Shown: positions 17,478 to 26,721 of the stretch, one piece after another
Position numbering within the stretch: the first letter of the stretch is position 1
Layout of the letters: each line of letters starts with the position of its first letter
Origin: Hanstruepera ponticola
Lineage (GTDB): Bacteria; Bacteroidota; Bacteroidia; Flavobacteriales; Flavobacteriaceae
Assembly: GCF_012931685.1 (NCBI RefSeq)
Contig: NZ_JABANC010000001.1
Span: forward strand, 1,054,001 to 1,118,000
Length of the DNA: 64,000 nt
Direction: 5' to 3'
The notes under the pieces: model-generated
The model's input: only the letters and a program-made list of their open reading frames with translations
Database searches by the model: none
What the model was told of the DNA's origin: nothing
Position numbers and translations under genes: made by a program

Positions 17478-18488
17478 ATGAGGATGATACTTTTTTGGTT
17501 GCTTGGTTTGTTTGGCTTTAGTGCAGTAGCGCAATGCCATATTAATACTTATATTGAAGACAACTATACTTTGGACGCTAAAATTTTGGCATTAAGAGAT
17601 ATTTTAGCAGATTCATCAGATCCCGATTATGATAATCCGTTTCTTCCCGAAGGCAGAGTGACACCCTATCTTGAACTATTGTCAGGGATTTATGAAAACC
17701 CAAATAATGATAGTGATATAGATATGCTGTTTAACGATTTTAACTTTCATGTCAATCAAGAGTATATGTATCCTATTGAATACAAGACATTGGTGTTTCG
17801 TGTTCCTACTGCTTTGCCTTGGGTAGAAGGGTTTAAAAACACAGGTATTTCAGGAATTCCTGAACTAGATAACTTAATGACCACCTACCAATTTACTGTA
17901 GATGATTTTTGGGAATTCAACACCTGTTCATGTACTATATTTTTTCTTAAAACTGGATTTGACTTTTTAAACTTATATGCTTTAATAGATGATTTTGAAG
18001 TTGTTGAAAATGTAGAATATGCTGATGTTTATGTACAAGATTTTGATTTAAGATTTAATTACACAGGAATTCCCTATACTATTTCAGGAGAAGATGTGTC
18101 AGTGTGTGATATTACTGTCCAATATAATACTACTGAAAATAATTATTTATTCACTTTTACCTTATATGGTGGAGACTGTCCTGCTGGTTGCACAGTATCA
18201 GAAACGAGATTTGTTTATGTTGACGAAAATTGTCAACCCCTTTCAACCAAAGAAAATACCTTTTACTCATTTAAAATTTATCCTAATCCAACATCTGATT
18301 TTGTGACATTTTCAACTCTTAATGACGACTCGGTTAATGTGATTGTTTATAATCTTGAAGGGAAAAATATCTTAACAAAAGCGTTAAAGAATAAAACTTT
18401 AGATGTTTCAAATTTGAAACAAGGCGTTTATTTTTTAAGGATAAACCAAGGGAGTCAAACAGAAATTAAAAAACTAGTTGTTAAATAA
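17478..18488 (+). CDS. Secreted protein of unknown function with T9SS sorting domain
   Basis: The reading frame extends upstream to 17421, but a start at the ATG at 17478 (or at 17484) puts the hydrophobic signal peptide MILFWLLGLFGFSAVAQ at the N-terminus, about 335 residues in all. The middle part (about 25-255) is acidic and matches no domain I recognise. It has paired cysteines (CSCTIFF, VCDITVQY, GDCPAGC) suggesting disulfides. The last 75 residues are a T9SS type A sorting domain (IYPNPTSDFVTF, LEGKNIL, LKQGVYFLRI, terminal KKLVVK). It begins 19 bases after the ATL gene and may be read through from that operon. Confidence 0.8.
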   Translation: MRMILFWLLGLFGFSAVAQCHINTYIEDNYTLDAKILALRDILADSSDPDYDNPFLPEGRVTPYLELLSGIYENPNNDSDIDMLFNDFNFHVNQEYMYPIEYKTLVFRVPTALPWVEGFKNTGISGIPELDNLMTTYQFTVDDFWEFNTCSCTIFFLKTGFDFLNLYALIDDFEVVENVEYADVYVQDFDLRFNYTGIPYTISGEDVSVCDITVQYNTTENNYLFTFTLYGGDCPAGCTVSETRFVYVDENCQPLSTKENTFYSFKIYPNPTSDFVTFSTLNDDSVNVIVYNLEGKNILTKALKNKTLDVSNLKQGVYFLRINQGSQTEIKKLVVK

Positions 18489-18505
18489 CACGATTTACAA
18501 TAACT

Positions 18506-21343
18506 TTAGTTTTTAATCACTTTTCTAACAGATTCACCTGTTTCGGTTTCAATTTTCACGAAATAAGTCATTGGAATAAGTTTTTCAGTAGAAATTTCCA
18601 GTTTGTGTTTTGTCCCTAAAACAGCAATCTCTTGAACCGTTCTACCAGAAATGTCAAAAATTGTGACATGTTCGATAGGCTGTTTTGATTCTAAATTCAA
18701 AATATTGGTCGTCGGATTCGGATATAATACCATACCATTATCAGCGAATCCAAACTCATCAATACTTAAGGCAGCCACAGTTGTGGTGGCTTCATCTGTA
18801 ATGATAGGGAAATTATAATCAAAGTAAATTTCAGCATTGTTGTCAAAGGAATCTCCCAACACCAGAGTCTCGAGTGTTTTGATTTTAAAGGCCACATAGC
18901 CATCGTTGTTGGCATCATCAAAAGGCAGATTGATATCCTCAAAGATAAACTCAATGTAATGGTCATTGCCTTGATCTTTTATACGAGCAAAGAAGTCATG
19001 ACTAGCATGCAAAGGCACCAGTGTAGATAGGTCATACTTGGTAATATCGATATCATCCTTTACCACGATGTTCACAGCACTGGCTGTTCCCGTATTTTCA
19101 AAACGAATCAGATAGTCCACATACTTACCAACTTCTTCAGGTGTAATATAATCACCTTTCAGGCAGGTTTTGTCATTGGGGTCAAAAGAGTTAACAACGG
19201 TTTGATTAAAGACTGCTGTATTGTCATCAGGTGTCTCATCAGTTTCAGAATGGTTAACAGATGCTTCATAAACCAAAATATCATCGCCATTAACGGGAGG
19301 TGTATCGGTTGGAGCATTAAGACCCATTGTGAATGTAATTTCACGAACTTCAAAAGGTGCTAAATCTGTAAAATTCCAACTTAACATACCACCAGTTTGT
19401 GCATCTTGAGAAGGAGTAGCAGAAACAAAGTCCATAATATCATCCTGAAAGGTTAAATCTACACTGCCAGAAAGTGTGGTTGTACCCTTGTTTTTGTATA
19501 CTATTTTATAGTCTGTATCAAAACCAGGACGCGCACCTTCCAAAGGCAACACAGCAACTTCCAAGTCGTGATAAGAGCCATTAGCTGTCACACAAAAATC
19601 TTGAACAAAAGGACTGGTGTCAGACGGAAAATTGACGGTAAGACTACTTGGAGAAGCCGAATAATATTCTGGGTTTTCAAAATTGGGTGCGATGGTATGA
19701 GAACCGGAATCTATATACAATGTAAACGTTCCATCGGTGTTTGATATAAAACTATCATTTATGGAGTTACTGGTAATATTGTAATTAACATTTTGCATGG
19801 CAATATCACTAACATCACAGCCATCATTGTTAGAATCAAAAGTAGTTTCGCCTTGTACAATATAGTATTCTCCATTTGGCTCAAAGGAACAATAAGATGA
19901 AATAGCAACATCCGTATACCCAAACTCAGTTAATTTGTTTTGTACCTGATCAAAATTTTCTTCTATGGTACACACTACCGAAAGATTTGGGTTTCCATCA
20001 AAAAAAACATCATATTCCCAAGCTAGACTTTCTGCATTACCAAAATTTAAGGAGGTAAATTCATTATCACTGGCATATAAGTTTATTAGTGAACTGTTAT
20101 TACTGATGTCCAAAGAGGTGAGTAAATTATTTTCACAAAAAATACCCTCAAGATTTGGACTATTGCTGATGTCTATTTCAGTTAGAAAATTATTTCTAAC
20201 ACTTAAAGTTTCCCATGTTATGGGACAAAGGTTAATTGAAGTCAGTTCATTATTATCAACAATTAAATCTTCAATGGATTGCAAATTTGATACGTCTAAC
20301 GTAGTTAGGTTATTATTGCTGCAATCTAATGTCCCAAATGAAGATTGATTTGAAAAATCTAAAGAAGTCAATAAATTATTACCACAATATAAGTAATGAA
20401 GATTAGGCGCATTGTTGATGTTTAACACAGTTAATTGATTGTTATTACAACTCAAATTATAAAGTGTTGTAGAATTTACAGTTAATTCGGTTAACAGATT
20501 GTTTCCACACACTATCTGGTTAATATTTAAATTTCCTAAAATTAAAGAAGTTAACTGATTGTCTTGGCAGATTAAACTATTTAAAGTTGTCATTGTAGAA
20601 ACATCTAAAGAAGTTAATTGATTATTATTACAGGTTAAGCTATTTAAACTTTCCATAGAGGAAAGATTTAAAGATGTTAATAAGTTGTTGCTGCAATCCA
20701 AACTAGAAAAATCCGAAGCATTTATTTGTAAGGATGTTAGTTGATTATTATTACAATCAACGTTCAAAAGTTCAATTGAATTAGGAATAGTTAAATTTTC
20801 CAGTAAATTATCTTGGCAGTATAAACGTTTTAAATTAGTAAAATCAGCAATATTTAAAACCGATAGTTGATTATTACGACAATTCAATTCTTCGATATTG
20901 ACCAATCCACCTAATTCTAAACTTGTTAATTGATTATCACGGCAATTCAAATTTATCATATTTTCCAAACCGCTTAAATCCAAAGAATTCAGGTCATTAT
21001 TTTCGCAATACAAATAACTTAAGTTTATTAAATTACTTAAGTCTAAACTAGTTATTTGGTTATCGTTACAACGTAAGCTTTCTAAATTCGTAAATGACTC
21101 AATGCCCAATAATGATGTTATAGATTCATTATCAACATTCATAGAAACAATTTGTAAGGCTTCACTTGTTTGAATTTCCCCGTCATTATTAAAATCTGCA
21201 TCAGTCCATGCGCCAACACCAGTATTACAACAAATTGTACTGGTCAAAGCATTCTTAAAATTAGCGTCAGGTATATTAATTATCTGCGCTTGTAGGGAAA
21301 AAGAAAATAATAGGGCTGCGGTAAAAATGTAAAGTTTTTTCAT
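18506..21343 (-). CDS. Large secreted leucine-rich repeat protein with DUF7619-like and T9SS domains
   Basis: The start is taken at the ATG at 21343, which begins a signal peptide MKKLYIFTAALLFSFSLQAQ; the frame extends 26 codons further up without purpose. After an N-terminal IPDANFKNAL segment there are about 18 repeats of 20-21 residues of the type NNQLTSLDLSNLxNLxxLxC (about 75-470). Next come a carboxypeptidase-like region, an Ig-like region and a DUF7619-type domain with the hallmark SFDPNDKTCLKG and FENTGTA. A C-terminal T9SS sorting domain (YPNPTTNILNL) ends the protein of 945 residues. Such proteins are exposed on the surface and probably mediate adhesion or binding. The repeats share a ~63-bp period in the DNA. 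Confidence 0.88.
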   Translation of the reverse strand: MKKLYIFTAALLFSFSLQAQIINIPDANFKNALTSTICCNTGVGAWTDADFNNDGEIQTSEALQIVSMNVDNESITSLLGIESFTNLESLRCNDNQITSLDLSNLINLSYLYCENNDLNSLDLSGLENMINLNCRDNQLTSLELGGLVNIEELNCRNNQLSVLNIADFTNLKRLYCQDNLLENLTIPNSIELLNVDCNNNQLTSLQINASDFSSLDCSNNLLTSLNLSSMESLNSLTCNNNQLTSLDVSTMTTLNSLICQDNQLTSLILGNLNINQIVCGNNLLTELTVNSTTLYNLSCNNNQLTVLNINNAPNLHYLYCGNNLLTSLDFSNQSSFGTLDCSNNNLTTLDVSNLQSIEDLIVDNNELTSINLCPITWETLSVRNNFLTEIDISNSPNLEGIFCENNLLTSLDISNNSSLINLYASDNEFTSLNFGNAESLAWEYDVFFDGNPNLSVVCTIEENFDQVQNKLTEFGYTDVAISSYCSFEPNGEYYIVQGETTFDSNNDGCDVSDIAMQNVNYNITSNSINDSFISNTDGTFTLYIDSGSHTIAPNFENPEYYSASPSSLTVNFPSDTSPFVQDFCVTANGSYHDLEVAVLPLEGARPGFDTDYKIVYKNKGTTTLSGSVDLTFQDDIMDFVSATPSQDAQTGGMLSWNFTDLAPFEVREITFTMGLNAPTDTPPVNGDDILVYEASVNHSETDETPDDNTAVFNQTVVNSFDPNDKTCLKGDYITPEEVGKYVDYLIRFENTGTASAVNIVVKDDIDITKYDLSTLVPLHASHDFFARIKDQGNDHYIEFIFEDINLPFDDANNDGYVAFKIKTLETLVLGDSFDNNAEIYFDYNFPIITDEATTTVAALSIDEFGFADNGMVLYPNPTTNILNLESKQPIEHVTIFDISGRTVQEIAVLGTKHKLEISTEKLIPMTYFVKIETETGESVRKVIKN

Positions 21344-21458
21344 GTGGTTGATTAATAAGTAATTAAATATACAAATAAAAATAGCAACACTATAAATGAC
21401 TTGAATTGTTGTATAAATCATTTCAATAAAAGCGTTTCAAAATCTAAACAATTCACTG

Positions 21459-21466
21459 TATATTTG
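21459..21466 (+). promoter_or_regulatory. Candidate -7 element for the Mrp-NifU operon
   Basis: TATATTTG matches TAnnTTTG. It lies 110 bases before the Mrp start, implying an untranslated leader of about 100 bases that contains the 14-bp repeat at 21538-21565. The -33 TTG is missing (TTTC in its place). Confidence 0.45.
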
Positions 21467-21537
21467 CACTTTAGAATGATTCTTAATTAAAACAGAAATA
21501 AGAATAGAGAAAAAGGAATTTACGCTATAAACACATG

Positions 21538-21565
21538 TCTTTGCTCTTTTGTCTTTGTTCTTTTG
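21538..21565 (+). repeat. Two tandem 14-bp pyrimidine-rich repeats in the Mrp leader
   Basis: TCTTTGCTCTTTTG is followed immediately by TCTTTGTTCTTTTG (one mismatch), then a partial third unit TCTC. It lies directly before the Mrp start codon at 21576. The purpose is unknown; a simple-sequence expansion is the plainest reading. Confidence 0.7.
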
Positions 21566-21575
21566 TCTCAAGAAA

Positions 21576-22712
21576 ATGAAATTAAACAAACAAGATATAT
21601 TTAAGGCGCTTGAAACTATAACGGCTCCTGGTGAAGGGCGAAACATGGTAGAAAGTGGTGCCGTTAAAAATGTGGTGACATTTGGTGATGAAGTCATTGT
21701 AGATATTACCATCGCCAACCCTAGTTTGCAAGCCAAAAAGAAAACAGAGGTAGATATCATGAAAACTATTCATGATAAGGTCTATGAAAAAGCAAAAATC
21801 ACCGTAAATGTTAAGGTTGATGCGCCTACAAAACAGGCAAATAATGTCATTAAAGGGAAAGAAATTCCTGGTATTCAAAATATTATAGCTGTAGCTTCAG
21901 GAAAAGGCGGAGTTGGTAAATCTACAGTAACGGCTAATTTGGCTGTCACCTTGGCTAAAATGGGCTTTAAAGTCGGTATTTTGGATGCTGACATTTACGG
22001 ACCTTCAGTACCCATTATGTTTGACGTTGAAAATGAAAAACCTCTAGCGGTCAATGTTGACGGAAAGTCTAAAATGAAACCCATTGAAAATTATGGTGTA
22101 AAGGTTTTATCTATAGGGTTTTTTACGCAACCAAACCAAGCTGTTGTTTGGAGAGGACCTATGGCTGCCAAAGCTTTAAACCAAATGATTTTTGATGCCC
22201 ATTGGGGTGAGTTAGACTTTATGCTTATTGATTTACCTCCTGGAACGGGTGATATTCACTTAAGTATCATGCAATCATTACCAATAACTGGCGCTGTTGT
22301 TGTTAGTACGCCTCAAAATGTTGCTTTGGCTGACGCTAAAAAAGGCGTTGCCATGTTTCAGCAGGAAAGTATTAATGTGCCTGTTTTAGGCATCATTGAG
22401 AATATGGCTTACTTTACACCAGAAGAGTTACCAGATAATAAATACTATATCTTTGGAAAAGAAGGTGCCAAAAATTTAGCTGAAGATTTACAAGTGCCAT
22501 TTTTAGGGCAATTACCTTTGGTGCAGAGTATTCGTGAGGCTGGTGATATAGGACGACCAGCAGCTTTACAGACAGCTACTGTTTTAGAACAAGCGTTTGA
22601 GACTTTAACGCAGCATGTTGTTCAAGAGCTGGTTAGAAGAAATGATAACTTGCCACCTACTGAAGCAATAAAAATAACGACCATGGCTGGATGTTCAGCT
22701 GTTAAAAAATAA
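21576..22712 (+). CDS. Mrp/NBP35-family iron-sulfur carrier ATPase
   Basis: The protein (379 residues from the ATG at 21576) has an N-terminal MIP18/DUF59-like domain (about 1-85) and a P-loop ATPase domain with the deviant Walker A ASGKGGVGKST near residue 107 and GVKVLSIGFF, MLIDLPPGTGD. These are the hallmarks of ApbC/Mrp proteins, which bind and transfer iron-sulfur clusters. The NifU-type gene follows after 3 bases, and ferredoxin reductase and ferredoxin genes lie just beyond, so this is an iron-sulfur block. An in-frame ATG at 21549 would add nine residues within the repeat-rich leader and was not preferred. Confidence 0.93.
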   Translation: MKLNKQDIFKALETITAPGEGRNMVESGAVKNVVTFGDEVIVDITIANPSLQAKKKTEVDIMKTIHDKVYEKAKITVNVKVDAPTKQANNVIKGKEIPGIQNIIAVASGKGGVGKSTVTANLAVTLAKMGFKVGILDADIYGPSVPIMFDVENEKPLAVNVDGKSKMKPIENYGVKVLSIGFFTQPNQAVVWRGPMAAKALNQMIFDAHWGELDFMLIDLPPGTGDIHLSIMQSLPITGAVVVSTPQNVALADAKKGVAMFQQESINVPVLGIIENMAYFTPEELPDNKYYIFGKEGAKNLAEDLQVPFLGQLPLVQSIREAGDIGRPAALQTATVLEQAFETLTQHVVQELVRRNDNLPPTEAIKITTMAGCSAVKK

Positions 22713-22715
22713 AAC

Positions 22716-22958
22716 ATGAATACAGAAGAACTAAAATTAAATATAGAAAAAGCATTGGATGAGATTCGTCCCTTTCTACAGAGTGATGGTGGTGATATTT
22801 CATTGCTTTCTATTGAAAATGATAAATTGGTCAAAGTCCAACTTCAAGGTGCATGTGTGGGTTGTAGTGTTAATCAAATGACACTAAAATCTGGTGTAGA
22901 AATGACCATAAAAAAGTATGCGCCACAAATAGAACAAGTTATTAATGTTGAAGCTTAA
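22716..22958 (+). CDS. NifU-like C-terminal domain protein
   Basis: This 80-residue protein is the NifU C-terminal (Nfu) domain alone. It has LQSDGGDISLLSI followed by LQGACVGCSV with the cluster-binding cysteines C47 and C50. Nfu proteins act as late carriers or scaffolds of 4Fe-4S clusters. It is three bases after the Mrp ATPase gene, almost certainly co-transcribed and probably working with it. Confidence 0.93.
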   Translation: MNTEELKLNIEKALDEIRPFLQSDGGDISLLSIENDKLVKVQLQGACVGCSVNQMTLKSGVEMTIKKYAPQIEQVINVEA

Positions 22959-23034
22959 TTTTTTTACGAATGTGACTTATGTCACATTTAATAATTAAAG
23001 TAAATAATAACTTTGTTTTCGAAACTTACAATTC

Positions 23035-24096
23035 ATGATTAAAACAGATATACTTATAATTGGAGCTGGTCCAACAGGTTTGTTTACTGTATTTGAGGCA
23101 GGGCTTTTAAAACTTAAATGTCATCTTATTGATGCATTACCTCAACCAGGAGGACAATGTTCAGAAATATATCCTAAAAAGCCCATTTATGATATTCCAG
23201 CTTATCCAGAAATTTTAGCAGGTGATTTAACAGATAAATTGTTAGAACAATGTAAACAATTTGAACCAGGATTTACTCTTGGAGAGCGCGCAGAAACAAT
23301 AGATAAACAGGAAGATGGTACGTTTATAGTAACAACCAATAAAGGAACAAAACATCATGCACCTGTAGTTGCTATTGCTGGTGGTTTGGGGAGTTTTGAA
23401 CCACGTAAACCTTTAATTCATAACATAGCTGATTTTGAAGATAAAGGTGTTGAATATATGATAAAAGAGCCTGAAATGTATCGCAATAAAAAGGTGGTAA
23501 TAGCAGGCGGTGGCGATTCGGCATTAGACTGGAGTATTTTTTTGAGTGATGTGGCAAGCGAGGTAACGCTCATTCACAGACGAAACGAATTTAGAGGACA
23601 TTTAGATTCTGTTGAAAAAGTTCAGGAATTAAAAAATTTAGGTAAGATAAATTTAATTACGCCTGCTGAAGTTACAGGAATTGTAGGGCATCATCACGTG
23701 AAAGCAGTTGTTGTTTCTCAAGCCGAGCATATTGAAAAAGAATTTGAGATTGAGTGCGATCATTTTATTCCACTGTTTGGTTTATCTCCTAAATTGGGAC
23801 CTATTGCAAATTGGGGTCTGGAGATTGAAAAAAATGCTATAAAAGTAAATAACGCATTAGATTATCAAACCAATATACCTGGGATTTTTGCCATAGGTGA
23901 TGTGAACACGTATCCAGGAAAGCTTAAGTTGATTCTTTGTGGGTTTCACGAGGCTACTTTAATGTGTCAAGCTGCTTATCAAATTATTAATCCTGGAAAA
24001 CGGTATGTTTTAAAATACACAACGGTTAGTGGTGTAGATGGTTTTGATGGGACTAGAAAAGAAGCGCCAAAGGCTGTTGTAAAAGCTATAGAGTAA
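23035..24096 (+). CDS. Ferredoxin--NADP+ reductase, thioredoxin reductase-like type
   Basis: The 353-residue flavoprotein has the FAD motif IIGAGPTGLFTVFEAG at the N-terminus, DALPQPGGQCSEIYPKKPIYDIPAYP, the NAD(P) motif VIAGGGDSALDWSIFL near residue 157 and the FAD-closing segment IFAIGDVNTYPGKLKLI. It lacks the CxxC redox pair of thioredoxin reductase; QCSEIYPKK is the marker of type 2 FNR. It transfers electrons between NADPH and ferredoxin. The ferredoxin gene overlaps its stop by one base (TAATG), strongly suggesting a dedicated partner. Confidence 0.93.
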   Translation: MIKTDILIIGAGPTGLFTVFEAGLLKLKCHLIDALPQPGGQCSEIYPKKPIYDIPAYPEILAGDLTDKLLEQCKQFEPGFTLGERAETIDKQEDGTFIVTTNKGTKHHAPVVAIAGGLGSFEPRKPLIHNIADFEDKGVEYMIKEPEMYRNKKVVIAGGGDSALDWSIFLSDVASEVTLIHRRNEFRGHLDSVEKVQELKNLGKINLITPAEVTGIVGHHHVKAVVVSQAEHIEKEFEIECDHFIPLFGLSPKLGPIANWGLEIEKNAIKVNNALDYQTNIPGIFAIGDVNTYPGKLKLILCGFHEATLMCQAAYQIINPGKRYVLKYTTVSGVDGFDGTRKEAPKAVVKAIE

Positions 24097-24428
24097 TGGA
24101 ACAAGACATTAACATAAAAATAATTGATAGAGATGGTTTAAAGCATGAGGTTATGGCACCAACAGATATGGCTATGAATTTGATGGAAGTTGTTAGGTCA
24201 TATGAATTAGCTCCTGAAGGCACCATTGGAATTTGTGGCGGAATGGCTATGTGCTCATCATGCCAATGCTATGTGTTGTCTGATCATGAATTACCTGAAA
24301 TGCAAGATGATGAAGAAGCTATGTTGTCTGAAGCATTTAATGTAAAGGATAATAGTAGGTTAGGTTGCCAATTACAAATTAATCCTGATATGGAAGGTCT
24401 GGAGGTTGAACTCGCTCCAGAAATTTAA
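24096..24428 (+). CDS. 2Fe-2S ferredoxin (adrenodoxin type)
   Basis: The 110-residue ferredoxin has cluster ligands C47, C53, C56 and C91 in the pattern CGGMAMCSSCQC ... LGC, typical of vertebrate/ISC-type ferredoxins rather than the plant type. It is translationally coupled to the reductase upstream. It probably receives electrons from that reductase for iron-sulfur assembly or other redox enzymes. Its stop shares TTAA with the stop of the convergent phosphoesterase gene. Confidence 0.93.
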   Translation: MEQDINIKIIDRDGLKHEVMAPTDMAMNLMEVVRSYELAPEGTIGICGGMAMCSSCQCYVLSDHELPEMQDDEEAMLSEAFNVKDNSRLGCQLQINPDMEGLEVELAPEI

Positions 24429-25324
24429 TCCGTTTTATAGTCTATTAATTTTTGAGGTCCTTCCAAAAGGACTCTTACTATTTTAAGTGTACCATCATCG
24501 GTTGTGGCAATTTGCCATTTAATTAAGGATATTTCACCATTTTCAATTTCTATTCCAGTTATACTTCTGGGATGAACACAGCTACCATCATTAAAAAAGG
24601 CAATGTCACCTGGCTCAGGGAAACGTGGTCTGTGAGTGTGCCCAACAATTGTGATGAGATTATTGTTATTAATAATCCATTTTTTAATGCGTCGTTCAAC
24701 TTTAATAAGCTCCTTATAATTTTTAGCAGGACTCGTTGGGTCAGCAATGCCCATGACATTTAATGGTTTCCAGAGTACTCGAACCATAAATCGGCTCCAT
24801 TTCCAAAATGTATAATTCCACCAATCAGCTTGATGACCATGGGTTAAAAAAAGCCGTTGTTGTGTTTTTTTGTGTTTTAAAACTAACCCTTCATGATATG
24901 TTAGGTTTTTAAAAAGTTCTTCATCTTTTCCCGTTATTGGTTCAAAATAAATAGATAAATGTTTCTCAACATATTTTTGATCCTTGTAAACCATATCATG
25001 ATTCCCATATAGTAAATGCAAACGTTTATTTTGATGGAAAGCCTTTAATAATAAAAAAACATTTTTATGAGCTTCGAATATAGATTTAAAGGTTAGATTC
25101 TCCCAAAGCTCGTCGCCATCGCCCAATTCACAGTATGTAAAACCTTCAGCATAATAATGCTTTAAAGCATGAAAGTATATATTGCGGTTATTGGCAAAAT
25201 CATCAGCGAAACTGTTATCACCTCTATGACAATCACTAAATAAAATAAACTTACTAGAATCATCAAATTCAACAATAGGAGATTCTTTGTAGGCTTTATT
25301 TAATCGTTTTTTACTGGAAAACAT
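24425..25324 (-). CDS. Calcineurin-like metallophosphoesterase
   Basis: The 299-residue enzyme carries the dimetal motifs in order: LFSDCHRGD (about 30), GDGDELWE, LYGNHD (about 106), LTHGHQADWW and VGHTHRPRF (about 228). It resembles UDP-2,3-diacylglucosamine hydrolase (LpxH) and related phosphoesterases, but is longer than LpxH and the substrate is open. It is monocistronic on the minus strand, with its stop sharing four bases with the ferredoxin gene. Confidence 0.85.
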   Translation of the reverse strand: MFSSKKRLNKAYKESPIVEFDDSSKFILFSDCHRGDNSFADDFANNRNIYFHALKHYYAEGFTYCELGDGDELWENLTFKSIFEAHKNVFLLLKAFHQNKRLHLLYGNHDMVYKDQKYVEKHLSIYFEPITGKDEELFKNLTYHEGLVLKHKKTQQRLFLTHGHQADWWNYTFWKWSRFMVRVLWKPLNVMGIADPTSPAKNYKELIKVERRIKKWIINNNNLITIVGHTHRPRFPEPGDIAFFNDGSCVHPRSITGIEIENGEISLIKWQIATTDDGTLKIVRVLLEGPQKLIDYKTD

Positions 25325-25353
25325 ATAGTAAATGTAAACAAAAGTCCATAAAA

Positions 25354-25378
25354 AAAGCGAACCACAATGATTCGCTTT
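25354..25378 (-). terminator. Terminator of the acyl-CoA dehydrogenase gene
   Basis: Eight-bp stem AAAGCGAA / TTCGCTTT with a nine-base loop. On the minus strand the stem continues into a run of seven T. It follows the stop of the gene at 25402. Confidence 0.85.
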
Positions 25379-25401
25379 ATAATGTTTTTAGAATTTACTA
25401 T

Positions 25402-26580
25402 TTATTTAAAAGCATTCAAACCAGTAATATCCAAGCCAGTAATCAGTAAATGAATATCATGTGTGCCTTCATAAGTAATCACACTTTCTAAATTCATAGA
25501 ATGACGCATAATACTATATTCACCGGTAATACCCATACCACCTAACATTTGTCTGGCTTCACGAGCAATGTTTATAGCCATATCCACATTATTGCGTTTC
25601 GCCATGGATATTTGAGCTGATGTAGCTTTGCCTTCATTACGTAGCACACCAAGCCTCCATGTTAATAATTGAGCTTTGGTGATTTCAGTAATCATTTCGG
25701 CTAATTTCTTTTGTTGTAATTGGAACTGACCTATTGGCTTGCCAAACTGCATACGTTCTTTACTATATCGTAAAGCGGTATCATAGCAATCCATTGCTGC
25801 TCCAATGGCTCCCCAAGCAATACCATAGCGTGCAGAATCTAAACACCCTAGTGGAGCACCAAGTCCTGATTTGTTAGGTAATAAGTTTTCTTTTGGTACT
25901 TTCACATTGTCAAATATTAACTCCCCAGTTGCACTTGCACGTAGTGACCATTTATTATGAGTTTCTGGTGTTGTAAATCCTTCCATGCCACGTTCAACAA
26001 TTAATCCGTGAATACGGCCGCTTTCATCTTTTGCCCAAACAACAGCAACTTGTGCAAAAGGCGCATTAGAAATCCACATTTTAGCACCATTTAAAAGATA
26101 ATGGTCTCCCATGTCTTTAAAGTTTGTTACCATACCTCCTGGATTAGAACCATGATCGGGTTCAGTTAATCCAAAGCATCCCATCCACTCTCCAGATGCT
26201 AATTTTGGTAAATATTTTTGACGTTGTTCTTCATTGCCATATTTCCAAATTGGGTACATCACCAACGATGATTGCACCGAAGCCGTACTGCGAACACCTG
26301 AATCACCACGCTCAATTTCCTGCATAATTAATCCATAAGAAATTTGATCTAATCCTGCGCCACCATATTCTACTGGAATATATGGTCCAAAGGCACCTAT
26401 TTCGGCAAGACCTCCAATAATTTGTTCTGGGAATTCAGCTTTTTGTGCGTATTCTTCAATAATAGGAGATACATCACGTTTTACCCATTCTCTGGCTGCA
26501 TCACGAACCAACTTATGTTCATCAGTTAACAGTTCGTCTAAATTATAATAATCAGGTGCTTCAAATAAGTCTGGCTTCAT
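25402..26580 (-). CDS. Acyl-CoA dehydrogenase, glutaryl-CoA dehydrogenase-like
   Basis: The 392-residue flavoenzyme shows ACAD signatures GCFGLTEPDHGSNPGG (about 132-147) and the catalytic base E371 in YEGTHDIH. The position of this glutamate and the segments RSTASVQSSLVMYPIWKYG and DITGLNAFK are those of glutaryl-CoA dehydrogenase, which converts glutaryl-CoA to crotonyl-CoA in lysine and tryptophan breakdown. Other short-chain specificities cannot be excluded. It stands alone with its own terminator. Confidence 0.87.
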   Translation of the reverse strand: MKPDLFEAPDYYNLDELLTDEHKLVRDAAREWVKRDVSPIIEEYAQKAEFPEQIIGGLAEIGAFGPYIPVEYGGAGLDQISYGLIMQEIERGDSGVRSTASVQSSLVMYPIWKYGNEEQRQKYLPKLASGEWMGCFGLTEPDHGSNPGGMVTNFKDMGDHYLLNGAKMWISNAPFAQVAVVWAKDESGRIHGLIVERGMEGFTTPETHNKWSLRASATGELIFDNVKVPKENLLPNKSGLGAPLGCLDSARYGIAWGAIGAAMDCYDTALRYSKERMQFGKPIGQFQLQQKKLAEMITEITKAQLLTWRLGVLRNEGKATSAQISMAKRNNVDMAINIAREARQMLGGMGITGEYSIMRHSMNLESVITYEGTHDIHLLITGLDITGLNAFK

Positions 26581-26721
26581 TTTTAATCGAATTTTTAAGT
26601 CTGGCCAAATTTAACCAAATACATATAAAAAGGTGAAAGATTTCATTAGAAATATTTTAATTGTACATTTAACCTGCCTCATTTTTATTAATTAGTCAAA
26701 AATCGTTATTCAGATATAAAA

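Noticed and set aside
19965-20348. 127-codon frame on the plus strand
   Set aside because: It is antisense to the leucine-rich repeat gene and is produced by its repeat sequence.
18506-21343. Regular repeats of about 63 bp resembling a repeat array or CRISPR
   Set aside because: The period corresponds to 20-21 codons of a leucine-rich repeat protein with one continuous frame; there are no identical repeats with unique spacers.
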